DNA of 64,000 nucleotides from Isoetes taiwanensis (GCA_021234155.1 JAJEKV010000062.1:4593025-4657024); one strand, 5' to 3'; numbered from the stretch's first letter, positions 45,430 to 58,500 are shown. Notes: a model not told the origin generated them from the sequence alone. Program-made: numbers and translations.

Positions 45430-48130
45430 TTTTTTTTTTTTTTTTTTTGAAGGACGTCAAGCTTTATTCACCAACTAGAAACCGTGAGCAACATAAATGC
45501 AAAGAGCAGATTATAACCCCAAAGGACAAACCGATCCAACCGAGCACAACCACCGCCTATGCAAAAGAATGAATCAAGGTAAGTATGCGGATCGATTACT
45601 TTCTTCTCTTGATCAAGAGAAGAACAATTGTAAGCCATAACAATTTTATCTTGCCCAATCAAGAACAACCTCATCTGCCGATATCTATGCCCTTAAAGAT
45701 AAACAACCTCCTTCTCTTCCGATTGACCATAAAAGCCGACCACATGCGAGATGAAAAGCTCGTTTCCGTTGTTTGGGCCAAGCATCGGGATAGATAGCAA
45801 GCAAAATTTGGCTGGCTAGATCGAGACGCGATGCCAAAAAGGGTCAACAACCAAGACCATGCCCTGCCCAAGCCTCTCACACAAGAAAAAACAATGCTCA
45901 ATACTCTCAACCCTTTCTTTGGCATAAAGGGCGAGCTCAAAATCCGATTATCCATTTTATGGACTAACCTGTTGACTCTGAGGCATCTATGGATCACTTG
46001 CCACCACAAAACTACTACTTTGGGGTGAAGCAGCTTATCCCATACCCATATCCAAACACTTTTCCATTGTGGCTGAGGGACCTGAAGATGCCATCTATTA
46101 GATGGAGGCGAGGATTCGTAATGCACAAGCAATTTATACACGAAGACACAAACCGCCTGGCCGGATATCCCGATGGCAACCCCATATGACTACCTCAATC
46201 GTGGACCGTAATCCTCGTGGCAACAATGCAAAGAATATGATTCCAGTTACTCGTCCCATCTGTACAACAAGAACTTTGTTCTAAATGCTTCCCATGACAT
46301 GAGATGATCGGACTCATACCAAGCTGCAATAGTATTGATACCACCAAGTACCCATCGTCGTTGTGTCTTTGGATGAACAACCACACTTAGAGGCACATTC
46401 TCTGGAGTGTCCTGCAAAGGAATCCACCAGCATGGAGTGGACAACTGAAGACATGCCTCAGGATTAATATGGAAAAGAGACCGGACAAAGTCCCCAAGTC
46501 AAAAGCAACCCTTTAGAAAGGGAGAAGCATTAGGATACTGGATGCATATGATAAAGCAAAGCCCAAGGAAGGAGGGGCTTAATGGAGGCCTTATGAAATG
46601 GGAGACAATCTTTGAATCGACCGCACCAACAACCTCGTGCCGAGAATCATCCTTACCAATGAAAATCCTCCAAATGAACTTTGATATCATCACCTTGCTT
46701 TGGAGGTGAAAATCCAACATACCAAGACCACCACCGCCTTTAGGTCTAATGCATTTCGCCCAAGCTACCTTGACCACTTGCTCCTAACTCATTTCCACCC
46801 CAAATAAAATTTCTCGACGATACGCACAAATCTCCTCCATCTTACATCATGGAGCTAGTAAAGCGAGGCGCCATGTAGACATGAGTATTACTAAGAACAC
46901 ATTTAGCCACAATTTCTACCGGCATGGACAGTTTAGTCAGATTCCACCAAAACAAGTGCTTTTGCAACCCACTAATGATTTCATCCCAAGCATCTGAAGC
47001 GAGACATGAATTCCAACCGGGATACCAAGCAACTTTGTGGTATTGCCATGCGTAAGAATCTTCCAAGGATAGTCCAAAATACGAGGGAGGGATGGGACTG
47101 TCCAACGTCCACAAAGTCGTACATTTTTGCCACCCTACAAGAACTCCCCGATGCTAAGGAGAATGTGTCTAATAATAGCTTAGCATTACGAAGATTCTCA
47201 AAATCGGCAATTAGGAACAAAAAGTGTCATCGGCATATTGGTTACATACCTCTTGAGAACCATCGTCCATTGGGAGGCCTTGAATAACGCCATCTTGGGT
47301 AGCCACGGAGAAGAGCCGGGACAAGACTTCGCCACAATTGTGAAAAAGCAAGGGTGCTAAGGGACAACCCCGTCAATTCCTCTACCCACTACAAAAATAT
47401 CCGATGGCTCGCCTCGAAAAAGGACAAGATGATCTGGGTCGATGTATGGAGCTTCATGACATTCCTTGTGAATGACTCCCCAAACCCAAGTGCAAGAAGA
47501 CACTTCTCCAAGAAGCCCCAATCAACACTATCGTAGGCTTTAGCAAAATCAAGCTTAAGATACACTTGCTCTATGACCCCAGAACCGGGCCCAATATATT
47601 CCTTCATATGCGTGAGCCACGTTGTTGAGAATACAACGACGAGGGAGAAAGCCGATTGTGTTGACGAGATAGCGTCGGCAAGATGTCTCCGGACTCTTTA
47701 CGCGCCAATGTCTTAGCAAAGATCTTGTACCACGAGGAAAGCAATGTAATAGGTCGCCCGGTCGAAAATAGTCTTGGGTTCCTTGTTCTTTGGAATGAGA
47801 GAGATACAACCTCAGATTCAAAATCTTATCAAGGCTCCTAAATCTCTCAAAACTCACAAAAGGCATCATATATGTCATCCTCCAACCAGGTCCCCAAAGA
47901 CTTCTCGAAGAATTCAATAGGAAAGCCATCAAGACCCGGGCATTTATCCCTTTTCAAGAGAGCCACAGCTGCTTTTAAGTCCTCCTTCACAATATTAGAC
48001 TCAAGAAGCAACCTCTGCTCTTCAGAAACAATGCGACGCACCTTAGTCAACACAGCCAATTGCATGTCCTTCTGAAAGGGCAATGGGTGTCGTGCAAAGA
48101 ATGAAGAAAAGTGATGATGAAGATACTGCT
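45430..48130 (-). mobile_element. LINE-G, 5'-truncated L1-like LINE
   Basis: A T run at 45430-45448 is the poly-A. Right to left: pre-RT FARHPLPFQKDMQLA and KRDKCPGLDGFPIEFFEKSL (about 47930), RT LKLDFAKAYDSVDWGFLEKC (about 47540), thumb-to-C-terminal AWAKCIRPKGGGGLGMLDFH (about 46740), then the zinc-binding region WDKLLHPKVVVLWWQVIHRC and LRVNRLVHK (about 46000). The frame is broken in several places. The endonuclease and ORF1 are lost by truncation. It resembles LINE-H more than LINE-A or B. Confidence 0.88.
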
Positions 48131-48966
48131 TAAGATTGTGGGATGTTCATATTGGCATATTGCACCTAGAAACCTGGCACTAGTTTCTCGTCTTTCACTA
48201 AAATGTTATGGTATCGGGGAATGTCTATGCTTTACTAAAATGTAATTTGCTTGCCTATAAATTTTAACCTAACATAAATACTAAGTGCACCCTATGAACC
48301 CATGTTAAGTGTCATTGTTAACGTAACAAGTCCGTTAAATTTTAATTCCAGCAGACTTAACAGAAATATTTAAGGCAAGAAATGTGAAGGCTGGTTAAAC
48401 AAATTTTTCTAATATAATGGCATTGCATCCTCCGTGTGAAGCAGCCCTTAACTCTTACATTTGCCCATGAGGATCCGGTACTCTGTGATGGTACCATGGC
48501 TTCATAAAATGACTAGCCCAACACGTATCAGACCTAGAAAATGTGGAGTGCTAAGTTTTTTGCTCGATCTGCACTGGACCAAAGCATCAAGCTAATCTAT
48601 CAGACTGATTTGGCCCTATGAGCTAAGAATCCTCCTCAAACTATCTTTTCACACACATGTGAGATTGATATATACAAATTCGTCTTGCTTCAATTATGAA
48701 GATTTTTGCAGTTAGACAACAAGAACAAAGAAAATCATCCAAATTTTGACATAATGCACAAGATTTTTGTCCTCTTAAGGCAGTTGTAATGCAGACCCTA
48801 TTATATATTGTCGTTACAGTCACGCATTATCACCAAACACCCAGTTTGATATTGCGAGATAATATAATAATTTGAAAATTATGTATTAACGAATTTGATA
48901 AAGCAATAGGCTATGAACATCTAGACTCAAGTTCAAGACAATTTAAATGCATTATGATATTAAATG
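48131..48966. other. No gene seen
   Basis: AT-rich sequence between LINE-G and the copia remnant. It may include decayed copia pol sequence, but no motif is readable. Confidence 0.45.
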
Positions 48967-50610
48967 CTAAAGAATTTCTAGTTTATTTGATAAAGGAATT
49001 TTGAGGGATTTTCTAAAAGGCAGCCTGTTGTGCTTTCCTAAAATACATCCTGCACACTTGAGCTCTTCAGCATTCTTACTGGCATTAATCATTCCCTTTT
49101 TCATCAATAGTTCAATGGTTTTTGAATTCACATGACACATCCTATGGTGCCAATTTTTTAGTATTGGATATCCAACATGATTTATGCTGGGCAGAGTGTG
49201 ATTTTTACATAGACCAAACAAGTTTCCAACTCTTTTTCCCAAGAACATAACTTTATTGTTGAGAAAAACTTTACATTGCAATTTTTCAAATAGGATCTTG
49301 TAACCTAGGTCCACTTTTTGAAAGACAGATATCAAATTTCTTACTAGACCTGGCACACAGAGTACATTCTCGAATTGCACGCTTTTTCCTTCTAAATCAA
49401 ACAATTAATACACCTACATCTTCTATTTCTTGAAGCTCCCCATTTCCTAATTGAACATGTCCTCCCTTTCTTCTTCTGCAGCTTTTAAGAATGTTGGAAC
49501 TGGCAGCTACTGTATTTTCAGCTCCAGAATCTAGTATCATGGCATTGTGGTCAATTTTATTCCTAGTTAAGGAATGCATTTCAGAAATTCTTACCTCTGC
49601 ATCTTCATCTTGTTCATCTTCTTCAACACGCCTGCCTTCAGTTAGATTTACTGTAGGATTCCTTCTTGCAGCTCCCCTCCTGATTTCATGTCCTTTCTTG
49701 ATTACTGTGCCTTTATCCTTCCCTTTCCCTCTAGGGCCTTTAGGACTTGGACAACTTGCTGCCATGCGGCCCTTGCCTTCACAATTGTAGCACACTATTT
49801 CTCTTTCAGCCTTTGGACAATCTGCCTTAAGGTGACCATAACCATCACAATTAAAACATGGCCCTATTTTCTTTTTATCTTTATTCTTTTGTTATTTCCC
49901 AGCATACAACACTTCAGAGTTATCCTCATCTTCATCATGAAGTTTACCCTATTCAAACTCTGTCCTTACCATTCTTATGGCATGCTCTTTTGATTTGGCA
50001 ACATTTCTCAACAAGGTAGCAAGATGAGCATTATGAGATACTGCTCTTGATATTGCTAGGAGTTGATACTCTTCATTTAATATAACTCCAGCACCTTCCA
50101 AGTCTGCAATAATAGAGTCAAATTTCTCAAAAAACTCAGTTATGTTATCCCTATCATGCAGCTTTAATCTCCTCAATTGTTTTTCTAGAACATCGATTTG
50201 TGATGAGGTCTTAGCTTCATATTCCCTGATCATATACATCCACATTTCTTTAGGAGTCATACCTTTGAGTTCTAATTTGATCACAGGCCCTACTTTACAA
50301 CAGATAATTGCCTGAGCTTCCATGATTCTCAGGCTTTCATCCTTCTCACTTATTGTTGTGATAGCAAAGCTGACTGGTGCACTCAAAGCAGCTTCTCCTA
50401 TAGTGAAACCTTCACCACTTGAGCTAGAACTTGTTCCCCCTTCACTAGTTGTCCCTGCACTCACATTCACAACAGGACGTCATCAATTAAATACCACAGT
50501 TTCTCAAACTCAAGTACTTCTCTAATGCTCTGCTTCCAAATTTGAAAACCTCCATCTCCTTTAAAGACCTCTATTGAGTTTAACAGGTTAGCATCAAACC
50601 TGGTAGCCAT
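48967..50610 (-). pseudogene. Ty1/copia gag, protease and pre-integrase, truncated
   Basis: Gag starts at ATG 50610: ATRFDANLLNSIEVFKGDGG, QIWKQSIREVLEFEKLWYLI, then a frameshift near 50470. A UBN2-type gag follows: MTPKEMWMYMIREYEAKTSS, LRRLKLHDRDNITEFFEKFD. Two zinc knuckles come next (CFNCDGYGHLKADC and CYNCEGKGRMAASC, about 49770-49870). The protease follows with ILDSGAENTVAAS (DSG active site), and then the pre-integrase HHCC region WHHRMCHVNSKTIELLMKKG and CAGCILGKHNRLPF. The body stops at 48967 before the integrase core, and RT and RNase H are absent. Stops and frameshifts make it inactive. Confidence 0.9.
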
Positions 50611-50624
50611 GCTAACTAACCTGT

Positions 50625-50636
50625 GCTCTGATACCA
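50625..50636 (-). other. Copia primer binding site
   Basis: The reverse strand reads TGGTATCAGAGC, the usual plant copia PBS, complementary to initiator methionine tRNA. One base separates it from the LTR end at 50638. Confidence 0.9.
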
Positions 50637-50637
50637 A

Positions 50638-51111
50638 TGAAAAGATCTATAGAGGTCAATTACTCTTTAATCAATATAACAAGTCAAACAACTTCAACTT
50701 GAATATTATCTATTGATATTACAGAGCCTAATGTAAACAAACAATTATCAACCATTGAGACTTTATAATATCAAGGCAATGTTAATTTGGGTATGAATCG
50801 GTTACTGTAGCATTAATAAATCAATGACCCCGAGAGCACAAGCACATCGAGGCTTTACCTCTGAATACAACTGCATACACCAGCACACCTGCATCGTTCA
50901 TACATCTTGTATTTATTTGCCAAGGTCCGACTGCAAAGGCGAGCCGATCTCAGACGATTCCGGACTGAATGGCTGACACAGTATTCAAATGTGATTTGCC
51001 ACCAAGTTATTCGACCCCCCTTTTAAATGCTTAATTAGGCATATATCTAAATTAAGGTCTTCATCGAACCTATAGGCATGCAATTGTAAATAGCCTAGGT
51101 CAAATATAACA
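50638..51111 (-). repeat. Copia 5' LTR, about 474 bp
   Basis: On the element strand it begins TGTTATATTTGACC (51111) and ends ...GATCTTTTCA (50638) next to the PBS. The TGTTA start is typical of copia LTRs. The outer limit rests on this match only, because the 3' LTR is missing and no target duplication can be checked. Confidence 0.75.
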
Positions 51112-51459
51112 ATATCCTTACCACACAATATCAAGCTTCATTTGAACATAAGGCAAATAAGGATTTATGTCTACCCCTGTGATCTTGATGTGTCTTCACC
51201 ATATAACATGATCATAACAACAGATGCGGTGGATCTCTTGCTCTGCGTGGCGTTGCTCTGGATCCACTCAGGTAACATCCTCGATGTCATCATCCACCTT
51301 CTTCCTCTTCCTCATCATGTGTTGCTTGGCAGCCCGGTGTTGCGGCGGGCATGCGAATGACGAAACTGCTATACATCTGTGAGCCAGATGAAGCGAAGGC
51401 GGCGGGTTTTCTCTCTCACTCTTTCATGCTCTGTGTGAATTAGGCCCGGTGCATTGCAT

Positions 51460-51549
51460 CGACAGATCGATGACCGATTTGAGTGGATCGACCGACAGTA
51501 GACCGACCGACAGATCGACCGACGCATCGCATATATAGACCGACCGGGA
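51460..51549. repeat. GACCGACC-type minisatellite
   Basis: Degenerate repeats of gatcgaccgacag and gaccgaccg, followed by tagatagatag at 51555. It lies between the copia LTR and LINE-H. The rest of 51112-51695 holds no gene. Confidence 0.8.
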
Positions 51550-51696
51550 CCACTAATAGATAGATAGTACTTTTACAATGGCATGACTATGATATTCTAG
51601 TTTGCTTCATATTTGAAAAGCTAAGAAGATACGAAAGCATAAGATAGGCATGAAATATATTTTCCTCTATACCAGTTTAATATCGTTGTAAATATA

Positions 51697-53360
51697 TTTT
51701 TTTATTTTTTTTAATGAACGTGGACCTTTATTACTCAAAAGAATACAAAGAGTACATGGGGGACTCAAAACCCAGTGGAGAAGATGTCCACTAGAGCAAC
51801 ACTGCCCACCACATACATAACATAGAAAAACAGATAATACATATCACCACGACCACAACTGTTTGCTATGAATAGGTATGAATCTGCAGATATCACTCCC
51901 AAATGACACTATTGATGTCATCCTTTAAGGAAAAACACTTGTACACCTTTACAATGCGACTACGAACATCGCTAAACACTTGTGTATCTGAACAGACCTG
52001 TCCGTTGAAGATAAGGAGATTTCATCTCTTCCAGATGGACTAGATGATCCAAGCAGATGCTAATTGGAAAGCCCTCTTTGCCTGCTTGTCCCAAGAACTA
52101 GGATAGACTGACAATAAAGACCTGCTGACTATTCAAGTTACAATGGAAAAGGCTCAAAAACACAGAAACAGAATCGTTCATGATCACAAAACATTTAATC
52201 TCAATTGGATTAAAGCCTGCTTTCAGTCCCTGCTGGTTGAGACAGCTATAGCACATAGAAGAAGCAAGGGCTTAGCATATGACAGAAATTGGGATTCTTT
52301 AGGGAATTACCATGGTTTTTATGCTTTCTTTAAACTTACTATCTCTGATGCTGATGTTGACATTGACAGATTTTGTGACTGAGCATTATGATATAGTTAT
52401 CCCCCCCTCTCGTGGAAGGTATGATCCTAAACCGGCTTTTGAGCAGTGGATGAGGGGGATAATCAAGGCCAAGATGATTCACCCGGCAAAGACATTTTGG
52501 CACGTATGACTTTGGGAGTCATTCGATGATGAAGATCTTTGGTGGTGGAATGATTTGAAGATTTACTTTGTCGCAAAATGGGAGGAGCACTTTGACATCA
52601 CCTCCGAAATCATGTCTTTGCAGCTCATGGTCCATACCCCTTGGATCTTGATGAGCTTGAGACAAGATTCCATATTGTCCAGGTTGATCCATTGGAGTTT
52701 GTTTTGGGCTATGAGTAGAAACTTCCAGCTTCTTTTCGCCTTGAACTATTACGCATATCCGACCGATCGATCTTTTTTCTACCCGTACAAAGAAATTTTG
52801 AATATCTAGCTGTGCTATGCCTCTTTCAGTCCCTTCTTGGGACAAGTAAGCATTGCAAAGGTTTCTCCTTTTGCAATTGCTGTACATATTCATGTAACTT
52901 CTTTTGCATGTAATATCAACCTGCCTTAACCTCAAAAAAAAAAAAAGAAAAGGCTCAAAAGCCACTGCCAATCAAGTCGAACATGGTGACACAAGAAAAA
53001 GCAGTGCTCAATTGTCTCATTCCTCTACATGCAAAGAGGGCAGATCACAGAGACTTCTGGATGAAATCGATGGACAACAGTGTTTACCCGCACGCATCTA
53101 TGAATGATCTGCCACCATAAAATAGATAGCTTAGGATGGAGCAATTTATTCCATACCCATCTCCAGACTGCTTTCCGATGAGGCTCAGGGATAGCTAAAG
53201 GCCACTTTGGCGATGGAGGCATCACTTCAGGACGAAGCATGACCACATACATCGAGTGCACCAGGTGCTCCTCGTTAACACTGCCATGCCTCTTCCACTT
53301 CCAATTACAAATCTTACACACAAAAAAATTAAGCCCATACAAAAGTTGACTCACTCAAGT
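51697..53360 (-). mobile_element. LINE-H, C-terminal remnant interrupted by LINE-I
   Basis: The T-rich run 51697-51712 marks the 3' end. The outer piece (53354-52961) reads SPKWPLAIPEPHRKAVWRWV then WNKLLHPKLSILWWQIIHRC and VICPLC, the zinc-binding region. The inner piece (52145-51713) continues with AFQLASAWII and NGQVCSDTQVFSDVRSRIVK, with stops. LINE-I sits between them with a perfect 14-bp duplication. Nothing upstream of the zinc-binding region is preserved. Confidence 0.85.
52160..52946 (+). mobile_element. LINE-I, short 5'-truncated LINE inserted in LINE-H
   Basis: The target duplication gaaaaggctcaaaa is identical at 52146-52159 and 52947-52960. The element ends in A13 (52934-52946) and is only 787 bp. 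It holds the last 75 codons of ORF2 (HRNRIVHDHKTFNLNWIKAC, SLGNYHGFYAFFKL, stop 52380-52382), matching LINE-B (HRNRCHYGGK, TIGNFIGHHHLFKL). A further reading frame in the ORF3 position follows (52375-52509, then a stop and a shift), with FEQWMRGIIKAKM, DEDLWWWNDLKIYF and PYPLDLDELETRFHIVQVDP. This makes it the same family as LINE-B and LINE-C. Confidence 0.9.
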
Positions 53361-54205
53361 TAAACAACGAAAAATTTGTACCTTAAAATCAAACCAAAGA
53401 ATTCAGCAACGCAAATATGTACTATGATGCGGATTGGCATTACGGATAACTAGTAATTTGTCTAGTATAGAGTTGAATGCTTTCGTTAACTCGTTTCTTT
53501 TTGTTTCCCAACAAAACTGCCAGTGTCTGCATTTGTTTAGACAGATTACCATATATGCTAATGTTTAAATTTAGCCATTCATTTTAATGGCCTTTCATTT
53601 TTAGATCACGAAAGGCCTTGTGACAATGAGCAGTTTGATGAGGAGTTTGTGACAGAGTTGGAGATGGCATGCTAGATAAGGTGGAATTAGAAAGAGGTGC
53701 AAGTTGAAAGAAGAGTGCAGATTGATGACAAGAAAGTAGCAACCTTTTTGCTCATAACCAGTGTTGTTACGTACTTACCGACAGCACGGCATGCGTAAGT
53801 ATTTTACGTGATCATACCCCGTAACGCATTCTCTCGAGTTTTTAACGCATCCAAAAAAAACCAAGACGTTAAAAAGTGTTGTTACCGGGTATCTATAAAA
53901 TACGCATCGCACCTATAAAAATACTTGTAAAATACTTTTACGCATCCTATAAAATACCTATAAAATCGCACCGCACCTTTAAAAATACTTTTACCGTATT
54001 TGTGTTGAAAACTTAAAAAAATTTGAAGCAAAAACATTTCATTTTTTCATTCTCACGCACGCACTCCGGTACCTGCATGCGGTATGCTACTTGAAAGGTA
54101 CCGTGACGCCGCATGCATCCAACACCGCCATAACTCGATTCCTGTCGATTCAGCGTTCTTGGGCTCGCTGGAAAGCTTATCGATCGAGCTTTCCGCCGGT
54201 TAAAT
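53361..54205. other. No gene; TATAAAATAC-rich imperfect repeats
   Basis: Between 53775 and 54000 the phrases tataaaata(c), acgcatc and cgcacc recur in varied order, for example ctataaaatacgcatcgcacctataaaaatac. No reading frame or terminal structure is supported. Confidence 0.6.
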
Positions 54206-54266
54206 GACTTGTATGGTGTTTTCTCTGTTTTAGCCGCCGGAATCCACCTGACAGTCCCGGCCCTCT

Positions 54267-55430
54267 ATGGCCACCTCCGGCGGCATGCATGCGTTGAAGA
54301 AAAGAGCCCGCAATTTGGACACCTCGTCCCCATCGAAAGCAGGTATCTCGGGCTGAGGCAATCGGGGTTGTACAGAACAGCCGATTCCCTCCGTGCTAAG
54401 CCGGCAAGCTTGGAGGCATCACGAGACCATCCCAGGAGGTCGCTCAAGAAGCGGCTTCTCCAACGAAAGGGAGCGAATTTCCCTTGTGGAAGTTCGGCTT
54501 GGGGATTATGATTGCGGGGAGCCCAAAAGGTCGAGGACCGTATAAGAGGGGAGATACAAGCAACAACGCAGCCTAGTCACGGAGATGGGGCACCGCTTTG
54601 AATAAGGTCCACCAAAGCCAGTGGATGGAAGACATGGGCGCCAAGCACGGCCGACATGAAGGGGTTGCTCCAGCAGATTGTACAAGTCACAAGCATGGCT
54701 GGTCGGATAGATGCTAAGGAAAAGGATGTGGAAGCGGTCGCGGGCAGGCTCCAATTCCTTGATGAAGCAAAGGCAGACAGCAGGAGATGTCGGGAAGATG
54801 CTCACATATAGAGAACCATATGGCCCACTTACGACAAGAGATGCGGGACCTCCAATGGAGGTGCAACGAAACCGAGTGCACCACAGCCATCATGCACCAG
54901 CACCCCCATACCGGAGAGGCCGGGTGGCTCGTGGGGAATCGGCGGTACTTCCGTGAGGAGCAAGACATCCGTGCACGCCTCCAACCTTATTGTGCGGATT
55001 GCGGGAGGAGCAAGGCGAGGATTTGCCGTAAGCTTACCACCCCTCGGTACTTGCAAAGCTCCAATTACGATTTGGTTATCAAGAGTCCAATCAGGATCTG
55101 GAGGACCGAGCATGAGACCTCGGCTAGTTAAGTTTGCGCCTTGGATTGGGAGGCAAAATCTTTGTTGTTGCAACGCACTTAAACGCTTGAAAGGTACGCC
55201 CATATACCCGATGTGGATCTCACGCCCATCGCAACAACGGAAAGAAGCCAAGAGTTGGTCAAGATAAGAGAGATTCGGCAAAGCCGGAGGGGCGGCTGGT
55301 TTGGTTAATGGCAAGATGAAGGTATATGTGCCTCCTCGCCGATTAGCTTCGAGGCAAAGACTCCCACGGCGCAAATGCGGCCGCAGGGGCAGAGCGGTCC
55401 AGGGGGCATCGTGCCGCATGCCAGGAGAGG
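54267..55430 (+). pseudogene. LINE-F ORF1
   Basis: ATG 54267 opens ATSGGMHALKKRARNLDTSS, with an early stop. A coiled-coil piece reads MKGLLQQIVQVTSMAGRIDA. The RRM and C-terminal domain are readable: APITIWLSRVQSG, RPRLVKFAPWIGRQNLCCCN, LKGTPIYPMWISRPSQQRKE and NGKMKVYVPPRR. This is the L1 ORF1 layout seen in LINE-A. Several stops; not functional. Confidence 0.7.
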
Positions 55431-55536
55431 GCGGATTGAGGCCTTCCACAAACCTGCAAAGACATCCATCGGGGTCCCGTGGAGCAGGCTGCCCGAAGTT
55501 ATTCCAACTACGCCAGCGTCCTCGCACTCGATGGAT

Positions 55537-58500
55537 CCACAACCGCAAATGATAGGGAAAGTGTCTTCGTATTGTTTCCTCGGAATTGTAGGGGCTTCCC
55601 GTGGCGTATGGGCGATGGCTTGAATGGGATCGCGACAGACATGGACATCGCCTTCCCGCAGGAGACATGGGAGTATGAAGGGCATCGATTGCCGCATATC
55701 TGAGGATATCGGCATTTCTCACTTGCTAATGAGCGCCATGGCGACGCTGGTACGCGGTGGAGTGGCTTGCTACTTTAGGGATGCCTTAGCATGCAAGATC
55801 ACACTTTAAGTCCGATGTGTTTAACCGCTACATGTGGGTAATGGTATTAGAGCCCGGTCATGTCCCATTGTTTCTTGCTAGCCGCTACATTCCCCATGCG
55901 TGGCTCTAAGTTCTACCAGTACATGATGCGGTGTTAACGGATGTCCGTGATGCCGATAGGAACTGTATGATGATGACATAGACCGCTATAATCAGCGGGG
56001 ACAAGTATTTTTGCTTGGAGATTTCAATGCTCAGACGGCCAAGTAGCTTGCGCCGGTGACCTTCCAAGGTGACGATAATGTTGATCCGCTTTGGCTGAGA
56101 GCACCGCTATTCGTAATATTACCGCGCACTCCTGGATATGGTGGCTAGACCATTTGGCGGCGCAGTCCAGCTCTCCGCGGTTTTTGACATGGTAATTTGT
56201 AATGGTATGCAGCGATGGCCACACTCGGGGGTGTTACTTGCCGGGAGTGATAGGCGTGATGGGGGAGCTAGTGTGTTGGATTACCTTCTCCCCAAAAGAG
56301 CAAAAGACTTTGACATGGTTACACACCTCTCCATTGGCACAAGCTAATGGGGGATGAGGAGGCTTTGTCGATCACTACCCGCTTTATGTCACGCCAATTG
56401 GGAGCACTCAATAGCGGAGACACCGCAAAAGGGGCGTGGAGGGTTACCATACATCCCACGCCATCGGGAAGCGGTGGACGATGAATCGTGTTGGTGCGAG
56501 GAATTACGGGGGTTTGATAGCTTCTACACAATCGCAAGGCAGTGTGCATGGTCGGTGAGGGCGCCGCTTGTACCGCCGAGGCTTCCTTTGCGCTGAAGGG
56601 CCCTCAAGGAGGGACACCGCCAAGCATTTTCCCCGAGAACCCGTGGGTTTGATGTCGATTGCAAGGCTTCTAAAGAGCCGGCGCTTTTGGTCATAGATCC
56701 ACCGCTTTGCGCCCGCAGCCCCGCAAGACTATAAGCTCTTCCTAAAAGCCAAGAAGGGGAGATACATGGCGTAAAACCCGGGAGCTTGTTTGACATGCTC
56801 ATGGCGTAGCCAAAAGCTTTTTGGCGAAGGTGTTATATAAGAAGCGCCCGTGGCCGGTAATGTAAGTGTGGAGCAATGGATGCACCGCTTTGGCAGGAGT
56901 TATATGACCCGCCAGAGCTAATGCCGTGGTCCCTGATCGTAGGAGAGGTCTGCCGCAACTCACGCCGGATGTTCCGCCAAGGTCTCGTGCATCCGCGAAT
57001 GGCAAGGCAAAGGATTTACAGGGGCTGCGTGCCGAAGCCGTTGAAATGGGGTGGCCCATCGTGGTAGGGCCCCCGACGGTGATCATTAACCGTGCTCGAG
57101 AGGGGCTCCCGTGAGTGGATGGTTAGTAAGGTTGTTCCCGCTCATAAAGCCGGTAATATCTGGATGAGGCCGCCAATTACCTATGATTATGGTAAGCTCG
57201 GGCCGCTTGCAAAGCTCCGGCGGGGTGGTGGAGAAGAAACTTACTAAGTGGGCCGAGGAGGCAGGGGTGCGCAATTGGCGAGGCGGGGCTTTAAGTCGGC
57301 TCACTCCCTAATGCCGACCATATCTTCACTTTGAGAGTGTTGATGGAGGCAAGCCGAAATGAGCGGCAGGACTTGTATTGCTGCTTTGTAGATTTTAAGA
57401 CCGCATATGATACCGTCCCCGAGACATACTTTGTAGCGTAGGTTGCAAGAATTGCGAAGTTCCACAGGAGTTGCGAAATGTGGTGCACCAGCCTTTATGA
57501 TGGGATTTATGCTGCAACCGCCTTATGAGGATCGGCGGTAGCTAGCACTATGGGGAGTTAAGCTGGGGCTGCCCGTTGTCTCCAACGCTTTTGGGTTGTA
57601 TATTGATAGCTTGGAGACGTGGATGCGACACCATGGGGAGCCGGGTGCAATTATCCGTCGCGACCTCTGTGAGCCGCTTACTATATGCGGATGATGTAGC
57701 TTTGCTAGCTCATACGGCCAGCGAATCTGCAGCAAAGATTTGGATGCCCTTAGTGGGTTACGTGGGGCAACGGAATGACAAAGTGAACTTGCACAAAACT
57801 AAGCTTCTCACGATCCCTGTCCTCGCAACACCCCCTATCCCCGGAGTTCTATTACGGGGGGCGTGAAGTGGAGATGGTGCGAGCTTCAAGTATCTGGGAA
57901 TTGATTTTACTACTAACATCTTTGTGGGATGAGTGTGTGGAGAGAAGAGCCGGTCGCGGTGGGAAGGCTTTATATGCGATTAAAACGCGTGTTGCTTAGG
58001 ATAGATCTCTGGGATCAGGCGAGGAGAGCACACCCGCTTAGAGCTTTGGTTGAGCCGGTGCTGCTATATGGGGTGGAGGTTTGGGGCCCGGCCGAAGCTA
58101 GCAAAAATACGTGGGATAGGTTGGAAAGGGTGCGAAAAGCTTTCTTGACATATAGCTTGGGAGTGAAGGACACCGCATCTGTATCGATTTTGTTGTATGA
58201 GACGGTTCGCCTTTACAAACGATTCGCTATCGCGAAGGCATCTTACTTGCTTCCATAAGGTGGATGGGATGGATGAGCATCAGCTTGCCCCCACAGCCGT
58301 GTTGTTGTGCAATAGGCTCCCCAAAATGGGCCAAGAGGGTATGGCACGCAGCAATTTGTAAGGGATGGTTTAGGAGGTGGTCTATGGATTACCAAATGAT
58401 GGTGGCAATCGCGTATTCTCGCGCGCTGAGAATGGGCAATTGGATGCGGGCTATGCTGCCACTGTGGGATGCCTCTACTCTTGCAAAGCCCAAGACGAGC

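Noticed and set aside
54829-55722. Reverse 297-codon open frame
   Set aside because: Antisense to LINE-F ORF1 in GC-rich DNA; the forward strand carries the recognisable ORF1 motifs.
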